Shown: piece after piece, positions 36,413 through 37,577 of the stretch
Layout: each line of letters begins with the position of its first letter
How positions within the stretch are numbered: position 1 is the stretch's first letter
DNA from: Tepidimonas sp.
GTDB taxonomy: Bacteria; Pseudomonadota; Gammaproteobacteria; Burkholderiales; Burkholderiaceae_C
Length of the DNA stretch: 37,577 nt
NCBI RefSeq assembly: GCF_029335975.1
Contig: NZ_JARJMT020000071.1
Span: forward strand, 1-37,577
Direction: 5' to 3'
Notes under the pieces: generated by a model
The model's database searches: none
Seen by the model: the letters and a program-made list of their open reading frames with translations, nothing else
What the model was told of the DNA's origin: nothing
Program-made: the position numbers and the translations under genes

Positions 36413-36987
36413 GCGGCGACATGCCGACAGCACCCATGATGGCCGTGCCGGGCCTCACGGTCCACCACCAGCCCTGTCCGGGTGCCGCCACGGGCTTTGT
36501 TTTCATCTGTCCCGGCCGTTTCGAGGCGCAGCGCGGCTATCCCTGCGCCGCGGGCACCGGGGCCAACCTGGCGCGTGCGCTGATCGAGTTGCATCGGCGC
36601 GATCCGGTGCGGTTTTCCTCCCCGCATCGGGCCGACTATGTCGTCACCAACGCCTGGCCGCGCGTGGAATATCCGGCACTCACTGGCCGGTCGGTGCCGA
36701 CCAGCGAGGAGGTGCTGGATCAAGACAACCTGCACCGGCTGGCTGCTGAGCTGGGCGGTTTGCGTTGGGTGGTGGCCTGCGGGGCCCAAGCCCATGCGGC
36801 CGTGCGCGCGCTGCGCGATGCGGGGTGGCTCGCAGCCGACATCGCCTGCGAGCGCCACCTGAGCCAGCGCTCCATCAACACCCTTCGCGTCGGTGCCGAC
36901 ACGGCCAGCCGCATCGCGCACTGGTGCGCCGCGGTGCTGGAACAATTTTCCCCGTCTGTCGAAAATGCGCCGCAAATCGTGGCATAA
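36409..36987 (+). CDS. Uracil-DNA-glycosylase-superfamily-like protein
   Basis: A 192-residue protein. [20 protein letters not shown] (about residues 25-45) resembles the motif I region of the UDG superfamily, [18 protein letters not shown] follows, [15 protein letters not shown] looks like the central beta strand, and [10 protein letters not shown] occupies the place of the usual motif II HPSP loop. It differs from Ung and from the family 4 or 5 enzymes, having no four-cysteine iron-sulfur cluster, so activity is uncertain. ATG 36409 overlaps the trpC TGA, giving translational coupling; starts at 36421, 36436 and 36439 are also possible. Placement is by pattern from memory. Confidence 0.62.
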   Translation: MSGDMPTAPMMAVPGLTVHHQPCPGAATGFVFICPGRFEAQRGYPCAAGTGANLARALIELHRRDPVRFSSPHRADYVVTNAWPRVEYPALTGRSVPTSEEVLDQDNLHRLAAELGGLRWVVACGAQAHAAVRALRDAGWLAADIACERHLSQRSINTLRVGADTASRIAHWCAAVLEQFSPSVENAPQIVA

Positions 36988-36988
36988 T
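36958..36988 (+). promoter_or_regulatory. Promoter of the tRNA-tuf transcript
   Basis: CATAAT at 36983-36988 matches the sigma-70 -10 in five of six positions, preceded by TGG (extended -10). The -35 (around 36958-36963, TGTCGA) is weak. A GC-rich discriminator region, GGGGCTCTCG, follows, as at stringently controlled stable-RNA promoters. The predicted start near 36995 is just before tRNA-Tyr and inside or past the end of the UDG-like gene. Confidence 0.5.
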
Positions 36989-37002
36989 TTGGGGCTCTCG
37001 CT

Positions 37003-37088
37003 GGAGGGGTGCCCGAGTGGCTAAAGGGGGCAGACTGTAAATCTGTTGGCTTACGCCTACGTTGGTTCGAATCCAACCCCCTCCACCA
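37003..37088 (+). tRNA. tRNA-Tyr (anticodon GUA)
   Basis: A class II tRNA with acceptor GGAGGGG/CCCCTCC, long variable arm, GTTGG/CCAAC T-arm with TTCGAAT, discriminator A and encoded CCA. The anticodon GTA is at 37037-37039. It is a normal tyrosine tRNA with no suppressor anticodon, which bears on the tyrosine-to-stop changes elsewhere. Confidence 0.97.
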
Positions 37089-37155
37089 GTGTGCTGGCTG
37101 TATTGGCTAAAGAGAAGGCGGTGTGGAATCGCGTCCGGATCAGGCGAGGTTCGAC

Positions 37156-37229
<74 letters not shown>

Positions 37230-37291
37230 ATGCAGTCCCGGCGCTGGAGTCGAAGAACGATTTTTCGTGGCCACCGCGAGGCGGCTGCGAG

Positions 37292-37366
<75 letters not shown>

Positions 37367-37436
37367 TCAAGGTTGTCCTGGCCCCACGTTGGGGTGTGTG
37401 AGTGAGTTCGGCAAACATCCATTCGGAGCGGTAACG

Positions 37437-37577
37437 ATGGCAAAGGAAAAATTCGAGCGGACCAAGCCGCACGTCAACGTGGGCACGATTGGTCACGTGG
37501 ACCATGGCAAGACGACGCTGACGGCGGCGATCACGACGGTGCTGGCGGCCAAGTTTGGTGGGTCGGCCAAGAAATAC
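37437..37577 (+). CDS. tuf: Elongation factor Tu, 5' part
   Basis: The first 47 codons: [19 protein letters not shown] then [14 protein letters not shown], the GTPase G1 motif GHVDHGKTT. The gene is cut by the window end and is otherwise intact so far. GGAG at 37425-37428 is 8 nt before ATG 37437. A small hairpin (37382-37394) lies between tRNA-Thr and tuf and could be an RNA-processing site. EF-Tu carries aminoacyl-tRNA to the ribosome. Its place after three tRNA genes is the tufB arrangement. Confidence 0.98.
   Translation, partial: MAKEKFERTKPHVNVGTIGHVDHGKTTLTAAITTVLAAKFGGSAKKY

Overview
The window is chromosomal DNA from a GC-rich betaproteobacterium, most likely Burkholderiales and Comamonadaceae-like. 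The evidence is a stand-alone homocysteine-methyltransferase half of MetH, a DUF1840 gene, the remains of a Bug/TctC solute receptor, a trpE-trpG-trpD-trpC run, beta-type NodIJ-like exporter genes and a tRNA-Tyr/Gly/Thr-tuf cluster. The genus cannot be fixed from the sequence alone.

Layout. 1-3318 (+): terminator of an upstream gene, metH1, a GGDEF diguanylate cyclase, a MinD/FlhG-like ATPase and a DUF1840 protein. 3335-5840 (-): a zone of decay, with a Bug/TctC receptor pseudogene that has lost large internal pieces and a kup potassium-transporter gene with one frameshift and two stops. 5951-14406 (-): a coherent operon of acyl-CoA synthetase, LivG, LivH, LivM, a LivK-like binding protein, LivF and a phenylacetate-CoA-ligase-like enzyme. 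A Crp/Fnr regulator is divergent at 14612. Together these look like an uptake-and-CoA-activation module for an aromatic or other organic acid. 15371-18100 (+): a shortened RluF-like pseudouridine synthase and htpG with a good sigma-32 promoter. 18107-18697 (-): a phage-type P-loop protein with an altered Walker A motif. 18801-22024 (+): a methyltransferase, a CPA2 antiporter without regulatory domain and a YbdK-type glutamate-cysteine ligase. 22099-23253 (+): a class V aminotransferase. 23272-25036 (-): NodI/NodJ-like exporter. 25112-25981 (+): phosphatidylserine decarboxylase. 26012-27541 (-): AMP nucleosidase interrupted by one amber codon. 27569-32083 (-): glutathione-reductase-like enzyme and UvrA. 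32179-36987 (+): a candidate Trp-containing leader peptide, trpE, trpG, trpD, trpC and a UDG-superfamily gene overlapping trpC. 36983-37577 (+): promoter, tRNA-Tyr(GUA), tRNA-Gly(UCC), tRNA-Thr(GGU) and the start of tuf, cut by the window end.

The window is mostly conserved housekeeping and metabolic DNA. No CRISPR array, insertion sequence or integrase was seen. The points most worth a second look are: all three in-frame stops in kup and amn fall where the families have tyrosine; none of the 30 intact protein genes ends in TAG; the lone phage-like P-loop protein has Asp in place of the Walker A Gly; a possible trp attenuation leader precedes trpE; a membrane-only antiporter sits beside a gamma-glutamyl ligase; and a UDG-like gene is coupled to trpC.
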